Shown: positions 35,787-45,937, numbered from the stretch's first letter. The stretch: DNA of 64,000 nucleotides from Polaromonas sp. (GCF_016185115.1 NZ_JACPOF010000017.1:372001-436000); one strand, 5' to 3'. Notes: a model not told the origin generated them from the letters alone. Numbers and translations: made by a program.

Positions 35787-38188
35787 ACAAGGACGCCGAC
35801 ACCCTCGTCAGCCGCGATGCGGGCGCAGATCCGCAAGTAGCTGCAGCCAACCGCCAGGCGGCGCCGGAAGCTGCACAGGTTGCGACATCCCACAGAGCAA
35901 GCCGCCAGGCTGCCGGTCAGTCGCGTTTTCATGAAAGCGCGCGTGCGCAGGTGGCAGGTGTGGCCACCTACGTCGATGACATTCCCGAGATCAAGGGCAC
36001 GCTGTTTGCAGCGCCCATTCTCTCGACAGTCGCGTATGGCAAATTACTGGGTGTGGACAGCACGGCGGCGCTAGCCATGCCGGGTGTATGCGGCGTGATT
36101 CTGGCTGCTGATATTCCCGGCGACGGCACGCTCGCCAGCTTTGCGCAGGACGAACCCGTCTTCGCCAAAGACACCGTGCAACACATCGGCCAGGTCATAG
36201 GCCTGGTGGTGGCCGATTCGGTCATGCGGGCGCGGCGCGCAGCGCGCAAAGTCGTGTGCAACATCGAGCCGCTCAAAGCCATCTTCAACGTGCACGACGC
36301 GATGGCGGCAGAAAGTTTTGTGCTGCCCCCGGTGTTCGTGAACCGCGGCGACGCCGAAGCCGCGCTGGCCAGCGCCGAACACACGCTCAGCGGCACACTG
36401 GAAGTCGGCGGACAGGAGCACTTCTACCTTGAAGGCCAGGTCGCCTACGCGGTGCCGCAGGAGCAGAACCAATGGGTGGTGTACTCAAGTACCCAGCACC
36501 CCGGCGAGGTACAGCACTGGGTCTCGCACGCGCTGGGCCTGGACAACCACGCGGTGCGCGTGGAGTGCAGGCGAATGGGCGGCGGCTTCGGCGGCAAGGA
36601 AACGCAGGCCGGCCACCTTGCGGTATGGGCTGCGATTGCCGCCAACAAGCTCAAGTGCCCCGTCAAGCTGCGGCTGGACCGTGACGATGACTTCATGGTG
36701 ACCGGCAAGCGCCACCCCTTTGCCTACGACTACACCGTGGGTTTTGACGGCAGCGGCCGCATCACCGGGCTCAAGCTCACCATGATGGCCAACTGCGGCT
36801 TCAGCGCCGACCTCTCCGGCCCGGTGGCCGACCGCGCCGTCTTTCATGCCGATAACGCCTACTTTCTCGAAGACGTGGCCATCGCGTCTTATCGCCTGAA
36901 AACCAACACGCAGAGCCACACGGCTTTTCGCGGTTTCGGCGGGCCGCAGGGCGTGATTGTGATTGAAGCCATCATGGGCGACATCGCACGCACGCTGGGC
37001 CTGGACCCGATCGATGTGCGAAAGCGCAACCTCTACGGTGTGAAAGAGAGAAATGTCACCCACTACCAGATGAAGGTGGAGGACAACATCCTCGCGCCGC
37101 TGATCGCCACGCTGGAAAACTCTTCAAACTACCGTGAACGCCGCAGTGCAATAGCGAACTGGAATGCCACCAGCCCCGTCATCAAACGCGGCATCGCCAT
37201 CACGCCGGTCAAATTCGGCATCTCGTTCACGGCCACGCTGTTCAACCAGGCCGGCGCGCTGGTGCATGTGTACACCGACGGCAGCGTGCAGGTGAACCAC
37301 GGCGGCACAGAAATGGGCCAGGGCCTGAACACCAAGGTCTGCCAGATCGTTGCCGACGAGTTGGGCGTGCCTTACGAAGCTGTGCTGGCCACGGCCAGCG
37401 ACACCAGCAAGATACCGAACGCTTCGGCCACAGCTGCATCGGCGGGCACCGACCTCAACGCCCGCGCTGCGCAGTACGCCGCGCGCAATGTGCGCGACAA
37501 CCTGGCGGCTTTTGTCGCCGGGCTGGACCGCTGCGGCGCCGGTGCCGTGCAGTTCAGTTGCGGCGAAGTCATCACGCCCACCGGCCGCCGGCCGTTCACA
37601 GAAGTCGTGAAGCTGGCCTACGCCAACCGCATACAGCTCTGGAGCGACGGTTTCTACCGCACGCCCAAGATCCACTACGACAAGACCACCCTCACCGGCC
37701 GGCCCTTCTACTACTTCGCCTACGGCGCTGCCTGCACCGAAGTTGCCATAGACACACTGACCGGGGAGAGCCGCGTGCTGAAAGTCGACATCCTGCACGA
37801 CGTGGGTACCAGCATCAACCCGGCCATAGACATCGGGCAGATCGAAGGCGGTTTCGTGCAGGGCATGGGCTGGCTGACGACCGAGCAGCTGGTGTGGAAC
37901 GACAAGGGCTACCTCGCCACCCACGCCCCCAGCACCTACAAGATCCCGGCGACCGGCGACATCCCCGAACACTTCAAGGTCGACCTGTGGCCGGAGCCCA
38001 ACCGCGAGGACAACGTCTTCGGCAGCAAGGCGGTCGGCGAGCCGCCCTTCATGCTGGCGATCAGCGTGTATGAGGCGCTGCGCGATGCGGTGGGGAATGC
38101 CGTGGATGTTGCGGCACCGGGCAGCAAGCCTGTGAGCCTGACCGCACCCGCAACAGCCGAGAACGTTCTTAAAAGCCTGACCGGCTGA
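35783..38188 (+). CDS. xdhB: Xanthine dehydrogenase molybdenum-binding subunit
   Basis: 801 residues from ATG 35783, preceded by GGAGG and overlapping xdhA by 4 bp. Conserved molybdenum-site segments: RMGGGFGGKE, FRGFGGPQG, EMGQGLNTK and GSKAVGEPPFM with the catalytic Glu. The N-terminal 45 residues are Ala/Gln-rich and not part of the conserved fold, which starts near QSRFHESARAQVAGVATYVDD. The usual maturation factor gene xdhC does not follow. Confidence 0.95.
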   Translation: MNKDADTLVSRDAGADPQVAAANRQAAPEAAQVATSHRASRQAAGQSRFHESARAQVAGVATYVDDIPEIKGTLFAAPILSTVAYGKLLGVDSTAALAMPGVCGVILAADIPGDGTLASFAQDEPVFAKDTVQHIGQVIGLVVADSVMRARRAARKVVCNIEPLKAIFNVHDAMAAESFVLPPVFVNRGDAEAALASAEHTLSGTLEVGGQEHFYLEGQVAYAVPQEQNQWVVYSSTQHPGEVQHWVSHALGLDNHAVRVECRRMGGGFGGKETQAGHLAVWAAIAANKLKCPVKLRLDRDDDFMVTGKRHPFAYDYTVGFDGSGRITGLKLTMMANCGFSADLSGPVADRAVFHADNAYFLEDVAIASYRLKTNTQSHTAFRGFGGPQGVIVIEAIMGDIARTLGLDPIDVRKRNLYGVKERNVTHYQMKVEDNILAPLIATLENSSNYRERRSAIANWNATSPVIKRGIAITPVKFGISFTATLFNQAGALVHVYTDGSVQVNHGGTEMGQGLNTKVCQIVADELGVPYEAVLATASDTSKIPNASATAASAGTDLNARAAQYAARNVRDNLAAFVAGLDRCGAGAVQFSCGEVITPTGRRPFTEVVKLAYANRIQLWSDGFYRTPKIHYDKTTLTGRPFYYFAYGAACTEVAIDTLTGESRVLKVDILHDVGTSINPAIDIGQIEGGFVQGMGWLTTEQLVWNDKGYLATHAPSTYKIPATGDIPEHFKVDLWPEPNREDNVFGSKAVGEPPFMLAISVYEALRDAVGNAVDVAAPGSKPVSLTAPATAENVLKSLTG

Positions 38189-38226
38189 GACTTGCCATCG
38201 TTACTTGCCGCAACGAGCCGAAAATT

Positions 38227-38400
38227 GCTATTAATTCAGTAGCAACTTACGCACGTATCTATTGGCTTTCAGCCATTTTTATGCCTGAAAACGGCCTTTT
38301 TCAGCCTGTTTTTGGGCAATTTGAAGGCCCAAAAACGGCAAATGGGCCACCCGGACCCATTTTTTAACGTGTACGTTAAATTTTTAACTTATACGTTAAA
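38227..38400 (-). repeat. Convergent-junction intergenic repeat, copy 2
   Basis: It fills most of the gap between convergent xdhB and the hydantoinase B gene. On the plus strand it ends with two TTTAACG...CGTTAAA half-dyads (TTAACGTGTACGTTAAA and TTAACTTATACGTTAAA) and starts with GCTATTAATT and ACGCACGTATCTATTGG. Copy 3 at 45938-46111 matches it closely in the same orientation. Nothing else is seen in 38189-38440. Confidence 0.85.
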
Positions 38401-38440
38401 TCTCGACCGGGGAGCAGTTTCGCCATCCCCGGCCCATGCG

Positions 38441-40216
38441 CTAACGCGCCTGTTGCGACAACACTTTCCTTTTCTTCCCGGTTGCCGCCACGTCTATCTG
38501 CTGTTTGCCGTCCAGCACAACGCCGTAAATATTGCTGGCGTCCGCGGCATCGACCAGACCCAGGTCGACATCGTGTTTTACGCGTTCGGCAGGCCGCTCA
38601 AGCGGGGAGCCGTAACCACCGCCCCCGCTGCTGTACACATGAATGCGGTCGCCGGGGGCCAGCGGCAAGGAGCTGATCTTCAGGATTTTTTCCGTCGTGC
38701 CGCCGCTTTTCTCAAAGTCAACATATCCCGGCTCGCCTGAGTGCCCGCCTTCCAGCCCCCAGGGCGGGCAGAAATGCCGCTCGAAAGCAAAACTCGCTGT
38801 GCATGGCGCCGTGATTGAGAACACCTTGGTGGTGCCCAGGCCGCCGCGATTTTTGCCGGCACCGCCAGAGCCTTCGCGCCACGCATAGCTTTCGATCATC
38901 AGCGGATAAAGGGCTTCCTGCACTTCCACCGGGATGTCCTTGTTGTCGCCGTGGCCCAGGGTCTTGTAAGGCCCGACGCCGTCACCGTGCATGGAACCGC
39001 CCCAACCGCCATGCGCCGTATCGAACACATTGAAATGCCGTCCCGAGCGCGGCTCAAGCCCCTTGAAGCTGCAGACACTGAACGATGCGTGATGCCCCGC
39101 AGCCACCCTTTCGGGAAGAACCGGTGCCATCGCCGCAATGATGGTGTCAATCACGGTGGACAGCGGCAGGCTGTACATCGAAAACGGCGCGGTGGGGCCG
39201 GCGCTCAAAAACTTGCCCGGCGGAATGACCACCTTCACCGGCGCAAAACAGCCCTCGTTGGCGGGCTCGTCGGGCACGACCAGGTACTTGAAGGCAATGC
39301 GCGCGCACACCTCTGCACCGCCGTAGCGCCCCGAATTGAAGGGGCCCTTGAGCTGGTCGGCCACGCCGGAGAAATCAACAGTGAAGTCTGATCCCTTGAT
39401 GTGAATGGCCACTCGCACCGGTATGCGCTTGCCGATCTCCACGCCGTCGTCGTCCAGAAAACTGTCCATCTCGTAGGTGCCGTCCGGGATGGCCTCCACG
39501 CCTGCGCGAGCCGCAGCCTCGGCGCTGCGCCAGATCTCTCCGATGGCATCAAACAGCACGGGCTCGCCATGGCGCGCCAGCAGGCTCTCGAAAAGCTCCC
39601 TGCCCTTCATGCAGCCGGTCAACTGCGCTTCGATGTCGCCCAAAAGCATTTCCGGCAGGCGGGTGTTCTGCTCGATGATGCGGTAGATCTCTTCTACACG
39701 CTGGCCTTTTTTCATCAGCTTGACGGTGCGGATCTGCAGCCCCTCCTGGAACACCTCTGTCGTGTCCGTGCCCAGGCATGAACCGGAATACTGGCCGCCG
39801 ATATCTATCCAGTGGCCGACCACCGCCATGAAGGCAACAACCTTGCCGTCAGCCGTGCAGGCCGGCGTGTACATCACCACATTGTTCAGGTGCTGGCCCA
39901 GCGTGCCGGCATGGTTGGTGATGATCACGTCCCCGGCCTCAATGCCTTCTGCGCCGTAAGTGGCAATGCCGTCATTGACCGCCAGCCCGATCAGGTTGGC
40001 CAGGAAAAGCGGTATGCCCTGCCGCGCCAGGGCCACGCTGCGGCCCTGCGCATCGACCAGCCCCACGGCGTAGTCCTTGTATTCATAAATAAGCGGGCTG
40101 AAGGCCGTGCGCATCAGGTCGGCCTCTACCAGGTCGGGGATGGACTGAACCTCGTTGCGGATGATCTCCAGCGTGATGGGGTCTATGGCTGACTTTGTTG
40201 TGATGGTGTTGGACAC
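38441..40216 (-). CDS. Hydantoinase B / oxoprolinase subunit B family protein
   Basis: 591 residues of the HyuB family: DPITLEIIRNEVQSIPDLVEADL at the start, DVIITNHAGTLGQHLNN, and GHWIDIGG in the middle. With its HyuA partner it forms ATP-dependent hydrolases or carboxylases acting on N-methylhydantoin, 5-oxoproline or similar cyclic amides, or on ketones (acetone carboxylase). The substrate cannot be read from sequence. It follows hyuA by 12 bp. Confidence 0.92.
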   Translation of the reverse strand: MSNTITTKSAIDPITLEIIRNEVQSIPDLVEADLMRTAFSPLIYEYKDYAVGLVDAQGRSVALARQGIPLFLANLIGLAVNDGIATYGAEGIEAGDVIITNHAGTLGQHLNNVVMYTPACTADGKVVAFMAVVGHWIDIGGQYSGSCLGTDTTEVFQEGLQIRTVKLMKKGQRVEEIYRIIEQNTRLPEMLLGDIEAQLTGCMKGRELFESLLARHGEPVLFDAIGEIWRSAEAAARAGVEAIPDGTYEMDSFLDDDGVEIGKRIPVRVAIHIKGSDFTVDFSGVADQLKGPFNSGRYGGAEVCARIAFKYLVVPDEPANEGCFAPVKVVIPPGKFLSAGPTAPFSMYSLPLSTVIDTIIAAMAPVLPERVAAGHHASFSVCSFKGLEPRSGRHFNVFDTAHGGWGGSMHGDGVGPYKTLGHGDNKDIPVEVQEALYPLMIESYAWREGSGGAGKNRGGLGTTKVFSITAPCTASFAFERHFCPPWGLEGGHSGEPGYVDFEKSGGTTEKILKISSLPLAPGDRIHVYSSGGGGYGSPLERPAERVKHDVDLGLVDAADASNIYGVVLDGKQQIDVAATGKKRKVLSQQAR

Positions 40217-40228
40217 GGTGTGTGCTCC

Positions 40229-42286
40229 TTAATGTTGTTTGCCGATGTGCAGCGTCAGTTCGCCCAGCACGCCGACTTCAAAGGTGTCGAAAGGCCCGAC
40301 GATGGTGGTCGAGCCGTACTCCTCGATCACCGCAGGGCCGTCTGCCGCAAAGCCCACAGGCAGCGTTGCGCGGTCGAACACCGAAGCCTCAAGCTCGGCT
40401 TTGGCCTCTGAAAAATAGATGGTGCGTTTTCCCGGTGGCGGCGGCGTGCCGGTGCCGGTCACTGCCAGCTTGCCTATGTCCGGGCGCGGCGTGCGGGCGT
40501 GGGCTGCCGTGTGCAGCGACACCACTTCAGCTTCTCCGTTCGGGTTCACGTGGCCATAACGCTTCTTGTAAATGATCTGGAAGGCCTGGTTCAGGATGGC
40601 GTGCGTGTCGGTGCCTTTCAACGGCACCCGGACGGTATGCATCTGGCCGACAAAACGCATTTCAACGCTGCGCTGGAAGTCGATACCGATATCGGCAAAG
40701 TCTGCCCGCATCTCTGCAGTGAGCTGGTCTTCCATCTCCACGAATGTTCCCTCCAGGTCGCCGACCGTGTTCTCGTCCATGGCCCTGAGCACGGTGCGGT
40801 CAAGATCCCTGCGGATGTCGGCCAGCAGCATGCCTATGGCCGAAAAATTGCCCGGTTCAGGCGGGATGACGACTCTTGGAATGTTCATCGCGCGTGCCAG
40901 GCCCGCAGAATGAAGCGGCCCGCCGCCGCCATAGGCAAACAGGGTGAAATCGCGCGGGTCCCTGCCCCGCTCTATGGTGATGCGCTTGATGGCACCCGCC
41001 ATGATGACTGCAGCGATGGACAGAACGCCATCGGCGAGTTCCAGCAGCTGCTTGCGGCCCTTGTAGCCCAGGGTTTCACCGATTTTTGCTTCCAGTGCCT
41101 TTGCCGATTTCTCCACATCCAGTGCCATCTCGCCGCCCTGAAAACGCTGGGCATTAAGGCGTCCCAGCAGCAGGTTGGCGTCCGTCACTGTGGGCTCGGT
41201 GCCACCGCGCCCGTAGCATGCAGGGCCGGGGGTGGAGCTGGCGCTTTTGGGGCCCACACGAAGCCGCTTCTGGTCATCAAGCCAGGCAATGGAGCCGCCG
41301 CCCGCGCCGACTTCAACGATATCAACCACCGGCGCCCGGATCGGGATGCCGCGACCATAGCCACCCACGTAATAAATCGAGTCCACTGCAAATTCGCCTG
41401 ACTCCACCAGCGCGCATTTGGCCGTTGTGCCGCCCATGTCGAAAGCGATGATGTTGTCTATGCCCAATGCGATGCCGAAGGCGCTGGCGCCTATGCAACC
41501 GCCAATCGGCCCGGACTCCACCAGCAGCACGGGCGCCTTTGCAGCATGGGGCGCAGACAGCACACCGCCGTTGGAGCCCATCAGGAAAAACCGGCCCGCG
41601 AATTTACGCTCGGCCAGAGCGCCACTGAGCGAGGCGATGTAGCCGCCAATCTTCGGGCCGGCATAGGCATTGGCTGTTGCAGTTGCCGTGCGTTCGTATT
41701 CATACCATTCACGTGACAGCTCTGCACCCGTGGTGATGAAGCAGCCAGGCAGTTCTTCACGCAGGATTTTCGCGACCAGCAATTCATGCGAGGGCTGGAG
41801 ATAGGAGTTGATGAACGACACGGCAACTGCCTCGGCACCTGTGGCACGGATACGCGCTGCGACGGCACGCACCTCTGCCTCGTCGGGCGGCCGCACAGTC
41901 TGCCCGCTGCTGTTGATGCGCTCATTGACTTCAAACCGCAGCGCCCGCGATACCAGCGCCGGGTCACGCCTGTAAAAAAGGTTGAAGGGCTCGGTCCGGT
42001 TGCCGCGGCCCAGCTCCACCACATCGCGAAAGCCTTTGGTGGTGACCAGCGCCACCTCGGGCCCGGAGCGTTCAAGCAGGGTGTTGATGACCAGAGTGGT
42101 GCCGTGCTTGAAGATGGCCGCCGAGTCGAGGCGCGTGCCGGTCTTGTCGGCGCAGGCCAGGATGCCCTCAATGGGGTTGTGGTGCGTGGTCAGGCTTTTG
42201 GTGTATTTCACGTGCCCGGTGTCGGGCTCGAAGGCCACCAGGTCGGTGAAGGTCCCACCGGTATCCACAGCTACAAAATTCTTCAT
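40229..42286 (-). CDS. Hydantoinase A / oxoprolinase subunit A family protein
   Basis: 685 residues with an actin-like ATPase fold: phosphate motif FVAVDTGGTFTDLV at the N-terminus and FDMGGTTAKCALV in the middle, then a conserved YGGGGPLH. It is the ATP-using partner of the HyuB subunit encoded downstream. It lies about 100 bp after a NitT/TauT-type ABC permease gene, in one apparent operon. Confidence 0.93.
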   Translation of the reverse strand: MKNFVAVDTGGTFTDLVAFEPDTGHVKYTKSLTTHHNPIEGILACADKTGTRLDSAAIFKHGTTLVINTLLERSGPEVALVTTKGFRDVVELGRGNRTEPFNLFYRRDPALVSRALRFEVNERINSSGQTVRPPDEAEVRAVAARIRATGAEAVAVSFINSYLQPSHELLVAKILREELPGCFITTGAELSREWYEYERTATATANAYAGPKIGGYIASLSGALAERKFAGRFFLMGSNGGVLSAPHAAKAPVLLVESGPIGGCIGASAFGIALGIDNIIAFDMGGTTAKCALVESGEFAVDSIYYVGGYGRGIPIRAPVVDIVEVGAGGGSIAWLDDQKRLRVGPKSASSTPGPACYGRGGTEPTVTDANLLLGRLNAQRFQGGEMALDVEKSAKALEAKIGETLGYKGRKQLLELADGVLSIAAVIMAGAIKRITIERGRDPRDFTLFAYGGGGPLHSAGLARAMNIPRVVIPPEPGNFSAIGMLLADIRRDLDRTVLRAMDENTVGDLEGTFVEMEDQLTAEMRADFADIGIDFQRSVEMRFVGQMHTVRVPLKGTDTHAILNQAFQIIYKKRYGHVNPNGEAEVVSLHTAAHARTPRPDIGKLAVTGTGTPPPPGKRTIYFSEAKAELEASVFDRATLPVGFAADGPAVIEEYGSTTIVGPFDTFEVGVLGELTLHIGKQH

Positions 42287-42389
42287 ATTGATTTCTCCCG
42301 TTCAGGATGAACCCGGACACACCGGCGGCGGCCCCAGGCAATGCAGGTAAAAAAAGGGTTAAGGGAAGGCGTTCAGCAAAGGCAGCGCC

Positions 42390-43199
42390 TCATGCGGCAC
42401 GCCGGTTCGGGCCGACGACTATCACTTCAAGCCAGGCAATCGCATAGAAAAGTGCGACGCCCAATGCAGACATCACAACGATGGCGCCAAATGCCATCAC
42501 CGTCAAAAGCTGCCCCGACGCGTACTGCGCCAGGTAGCCCAGGCCGGCCTGGCCGGCAATCATTTCACCCACGATCGCACCTATGGTTGCGAGTGTGATG
42601 GCGAGTTTCAGCCCGGCAAAAATGCTGGGCAATGCCGTAGGCACCCTTATTTGCCAGAAGATACGGGCAGGACTGCCGCCCATGACCTTTCCCAGCCTGA
42701 TCAGGTCCGGCTCAATATGCGTCAGGCCCAGTGTTGTATTGATCACGATGGGGAAGATCGCCACCAGCACGGCCAGAACAATATTGGTGATCTGCCCGTA
42801 TCCAAACCAGAGCAGGAACAGGGGCGCTATCGCGACCTTGGGGATGGAGTTGGATACCACCATCAAGGGCATCAGCAGCCGCGACAACGGTTTTGAAAAC
42901 GCCACCGCCGCGCCTATGGGAACGCCGATCAGCACCGCAAGAGCAAAACCAACGCCGATCTCGCGCAGTGTCACCAAAGCATGCGTGAACAGGAGCGCCC
43001 TGTCCTTGAATATGCCGGCGGCCACCGACCAGGGGCCGGGCAAGACCACTTCCGGGTAGCGGCCCAGCAGCACCACGACCTGCCACATCGCCAGCAGGAT
43101 CGCAAACCCGGTCAGCGTCCACAGCATGTGGCTACCCGCGTCGGTGGACCTGGCCGATTTTTTGGCCGAACCAGCGGCAGATACTTCAGGCTTCGACAT
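42390..43199 (-). CDS. NitT/TauT-type ABC transporter permease
   Basis: 269 residues from MSKPEVSAAG with about six transmembrane segments and the permease EAA-type loop (LGKVMGGSPARIFWQIRVPTALP). Start 43199 overlaps the ATPase gene by 14 bp; the longer upstream frame is a shadow of that gene. It forms a transporter with the ATPase and receptor encoded before it. Confidence 0.92.
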   Translation of the reverse strand: MSKPEVSAAGSAKKSARSTDAGSHMLWTLTGFAILLAMWQVVVLLGRYPEVVLPGPWSVAAGIFKDRALLFTHALVTLREIGVGFALAVLIGVPIGAAVAFSKPLSRLLMPLMVVSNSIPKVAIAPLFLLWFGYGQITNIVLAVLVAIFPIVINTTLGLTHIEPDLIRLGKVMGGSPARIFWQIRVPTALPSIFAGLKLAITLATIGAIVGEMIAGQAGLGYLAQYASGQLLTVMAFGAIVVMSALGVALFYAIAWLEVIVVGPNRRAA

Positions 43200-44001
43200 G
43201 GTCGTACGCTCCCGCTTGTTGAAGTGCGGCAAAAGCCTGGTCGATATAGGGTGTGAAGACCGAGACGCCACGCGGCCATTCACGTCGTGGCCGGGGTACA
43301 TCCACATCGATGCGGGCAGCAATGCGGCCAGGCCGCGCCGAAAGCACCAGCACGACGTCACCCAGAAAGACAGCTTCTTCAAGACTGTGGGTCACAAACA
43401 CCACTGTTTTTTCTGAATTGGCCGTGATGCTTTCGAGGTCTATCGCCACCTTTTCCCGAGTGATCGCATCCAGCGCGCCGAACGGCTCGTCCATCAACAG
43501 CAACTCCGGTTCATGCACAAGCGCACGGCAAAGCGCAACCCTCTGCCGCATGCCGCCCGAAAGCTCGTGCGGGTATGAATTGGCAAATGCTTCAAGGCCC
43601 ACCAGCGTCAGCAGGCTGTGTGCCCGTTCAACGTGGGGTGCGGACGGCAGCCCCCGGATCTCGAACTGGAACAGGATGTTCTCCAGCGCGGTTTTCCAGC
43701 CCAGCAGCAGGTCCTTCTGGAAGACCATGCCGGCGGCACTGTTGGCTCCCCGAAGTTCCCGCCCGTGAACCATCACGCTGCCGGAGCTCGGGCTTTCCAG
43801 CCCCGCCATCAATGCCAGCAAGGTACTCTTGCCGCAGCCGGACGGCCCCAGCAGGCTGACAAAGCTGCGCTTGGGTATATCCAGACTGACCTGGTCCAGG
43901 GCCTTCACGTTTCCGAAACGCTTGGTGACGTCAACAAGCGTCAGGGCAGAGCCTGAAAACGCCAGGGACCCTGCTTCAGCCCCGCTTTCGTTTGGGCTCA
44001 T
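43186..44001 (-). CDS. NitT/TauT-type ABC transporter ATPase
   Basis: 271 residues with Walker A GPSGCGKST, signature LSGGMRQR, Walker B LLLMDEPFGALD and the VTHSLEEAVFLG switch His. The start ATG at 44001 overlaps the receptor stop (ATGA); a GTG two codons earlier is less likely. Confidence 0.94.
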   Translation of the reverse strand: MSPNESGAEAGSLAFSGSALTLVDVTKRFGNVKALDQVSLDIPKRSFVSLLGPSGCGKSTLLALMAGLESPSSGSVMVHGRELRGANSAAGMVFQKDLLLGWKTALENILFQFEIRGLPSAPHVERAHSLLTLVGLEAFANSYPHELSGGMRQRVALCRALVHEPELLLMDEPFGALDAITREKVAIDLESITANSEKTVVFVTHSLEEAVFLGDVVLVLSARPGRIAARIDVDVPRPRREWPRGVSVFTPYIDQAFAALQQAGAYDHVEA

Positions 44002-45011
44002 TTGCACTTCACGGATGACACTGCATTGGCGCCATCAAAAAATTCATTGGTATACAGGTCCGTCGGCTTCATGGCCGATGTCACCAGGCCGATGTTGCGA
44101 TAGAGGTCAACAGCCGCCTTCCATGCAGCGTCGGACGCGCGGCCGACAACGGCCTGCCCTTCAGCGCACTGGAACTGGGTCCACAGCGCGTACTCTGGCA
44201 CCACCCGGTCTGCCTGCGCACCGGGCACCGATTTGACGAACGGTGCAACAGCCACCGAAGAGTTGGCATTCATCATGCCGGTCGCTTCGTACGTGGTTTT
44301 GAGGAAGCGCCGTATCTGGTCTTTTTTCTTTGCCACGACGTCAGGCCGCGCAACCCACACGTAAAAAGGCTCGGGGTCGCCTTCTTTTGCAAAAGGCAGG
44401 TAGATGGAAGGACGGTTCGTCTCGACACCGGCCTGCGCAAAAGGAATCGCGGTCAACACGGCATCAGCCTGTTTGGCGATATAGGAGGTCAGCATGGCAT
44501 TGACCTGCGGCACCAGGATGTAGGTCACCTTGTCCGGGGAACCGCCCTGCCGGCTGATCAGGGCACGCAGCAGGGATTCGTAGCTGGCGCCAGGCACCAG
44601 AATCTTCTTGCCCTGAAGGTCCAGCAATTTTGTGATGCCGGAGTCTTTCGCCGCCACCACGCCAAAGCCGTTGCTGCCGTACATATTGCCCACGGCAACA
44701 AGCTTCTGGCCCTTGTCGACGGCCTGGATAAGATTGATCGCCAGTACAAAACCGATGTCGGCGCTGTCTGCTGCGATGGCATTGACGGTATCCTGTGAAA
44801 GGCGGCCAGGCATGATGTCGACCTTGAGGCCGGCCTTTTCATACATGCCGGTTTCCCTTGCGAGAATGGGTGCGGCAAAGGCGGGCAAGGCCACCGTACC
44901 AAACTGGACCCTCAAGGGCTCAAGATCAGCTGCACGGGCCGGAATGACCGCGAGTGCCAGCGCTGCCGCAACAAGGGCTGCGCCTATTCTGGGAAAGAAA
45001 TCTGAATGCAT
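43998..45011 (-). CDS. NitT/TauT-type ABC substrate-binding protein
   Basis: 337 residues with a Sec signal peptide (about 1-27, ending ARAADLEPL). The mature part resembles NMT1/SsuA-like receptors: VALPAFAAPILARETGMYEKAGL and a QGKKILVPGASYE segment. First gene of an operon receptor-ATPase-permease-hyuA-hyuB, so it probably imports the hydantoin-like or other substrate. Confidence 0.9.
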   Translation of the reverse strand: MHSDFFPRIGAALVAAALALAVIPARAADLEPLRVQFGTVALPAFAAPILARETGMYEKAGLKVDIMPGRLSQDTVNAIAADSADIGFVLAINLIQAVDKGQKLVAVGNMYGSNGFGVVAAKDSGITKLLDLQGKKILVPGASYESLLRALISRQGGSPDKVTYILVPQVNAMLTSYIAKQADAVLTAIPFAQAGVETNRPSIYLPFAKEGDPEPFYVWVARPDVVAKKKDQIRRFLKTTYEATGMMNANSSVAVAPFVKSVPGAQADRVVPEYALWTQFQCAEGQAVVGRASDAAWKAAVDLYRNIGLVTSAMKPTDLYTNEFFDGANAVSSVKCK

Positions 45012-45093
45012 GTTGTCTCCTGTTTATGAGTGGAAATGTGTCGCCCAAAAAACAGCCGGCGCCGATATAACCTGCAAGAACCTGCGCTGACTG

Positions 45094-45122
45094 TTAATAT
45101 TTGAATGATAGTAAATAATTAA
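45094..45122. promoter_or_regulatory. Candidate TetR operator / promoter region
   Basis: TTAATATTT, an 11-bp spacer, then AAATAATTAA form an imperfect AT-rich palindrome in the divergent region 45012-45144. Position and symmetry suggest an operator for the TetR regulator over both operons. Confidence 0.4.
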
Positions 45123-45144
45123 AATCCGGAGACTGGTAGAAACC

Positions 45145-45870
45145 ATGAGTTCAATCACAAAACCGTCTGAAGACACCGGCAAACCAGTGGTCAAGCGCGG
45201 CGTAGGCCGGCCCAGACAGGTGTCGCTGGAGCAGATCTTTGCGGCGGCTTCAGACATAGGGCTGGGCAACCTGACCTTGCAGGCCGTGGCCGATACGCTG
45301 GGCGTCACGCCACAGGCCCTCTACCACCACGTCAAGGGGCGTGAAGACCTCATCGCGCAAGTGGTGGCTGCCGTGACCGAACGTTTCCCCGTGCAGCCCT
45401 ACACAGGCGAAGGCTGGTCCAGCTGGGCAGTCAGCTTTGCACACGCCCTGCTTGAGATGTACGCAGCCGTCCCCGGCCTGGCCGACTACACCATACGAAG
45501 GACGCACACCGGCTACAACGTCCTGATACGGCACGAGATGTCGATCAAGGCGGCACGCCAGTCAGGCTTTGACGAGGTGGGCGCGCTCTATGCAACGCGG
45601 GCGATTGTGGAGTTCGTCGCAGGCTGGGTCGCCCGCAGCGAACGCCGCAACGTGACCGAACGCGAGCTGGAAATCCATCCCGACCTTGAGTTCCGGCAGT
45701 CCGTGCTGGACAACAAGGATGACCAATATCCCGAACTCAAAAGATCCCTGCAGGCCGCAGGCGACCTTGAGCCTTCACACCGTTTTGACTACACCCTGCG
45801 CGCCCTGATTTTCGGGCTGGAGAACAACATGGCCATCAGCGCCAGTCAGCAAACGCAGGCCAGGCCCTGA
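45145..45870 (+). CDS. TetR-family transcriptional regulator
   Basis: 241 residues. The helix-turn-helix is at about 46-75: LTLQAVADTLGVTPQALYHHVKGREDL. A TetR_C-like ligand domain follows. The N-terminal 25 residues are basic and disordered, with RGVGRPRQ. It is divergent from the ABC/hydantoinase operon and is most likely its repressor. Confidence 0.92.
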   Translation: MSSITKPSEDTGKPVVKRGVGRPRQVSLEQIFAAASDIGLGNLTLQAVADTLGVTPQALYHHVKGREDLIAQVVAAVTERFPVQPYTGEGWSSWAVSFAHALLEMYAAVPGLADYTIRRTHTGYNVLIRHEMSIKAARQSGFDEVGALYATRAIVEFVAGWVARSERRNVTERELEIHPDLEFRQSVLDNKDDQYPELKRSLQAAGDLEPSHRFDYTLRALIFGLENNMAISASQQTQARP

Positions 45871-45937
45871 CCGGGTGGCAATCCGCTGGCGGGGCTGCGG
45901 ATTCAGGCAGCCATCCACCCGGCAACAGATCAAATCT

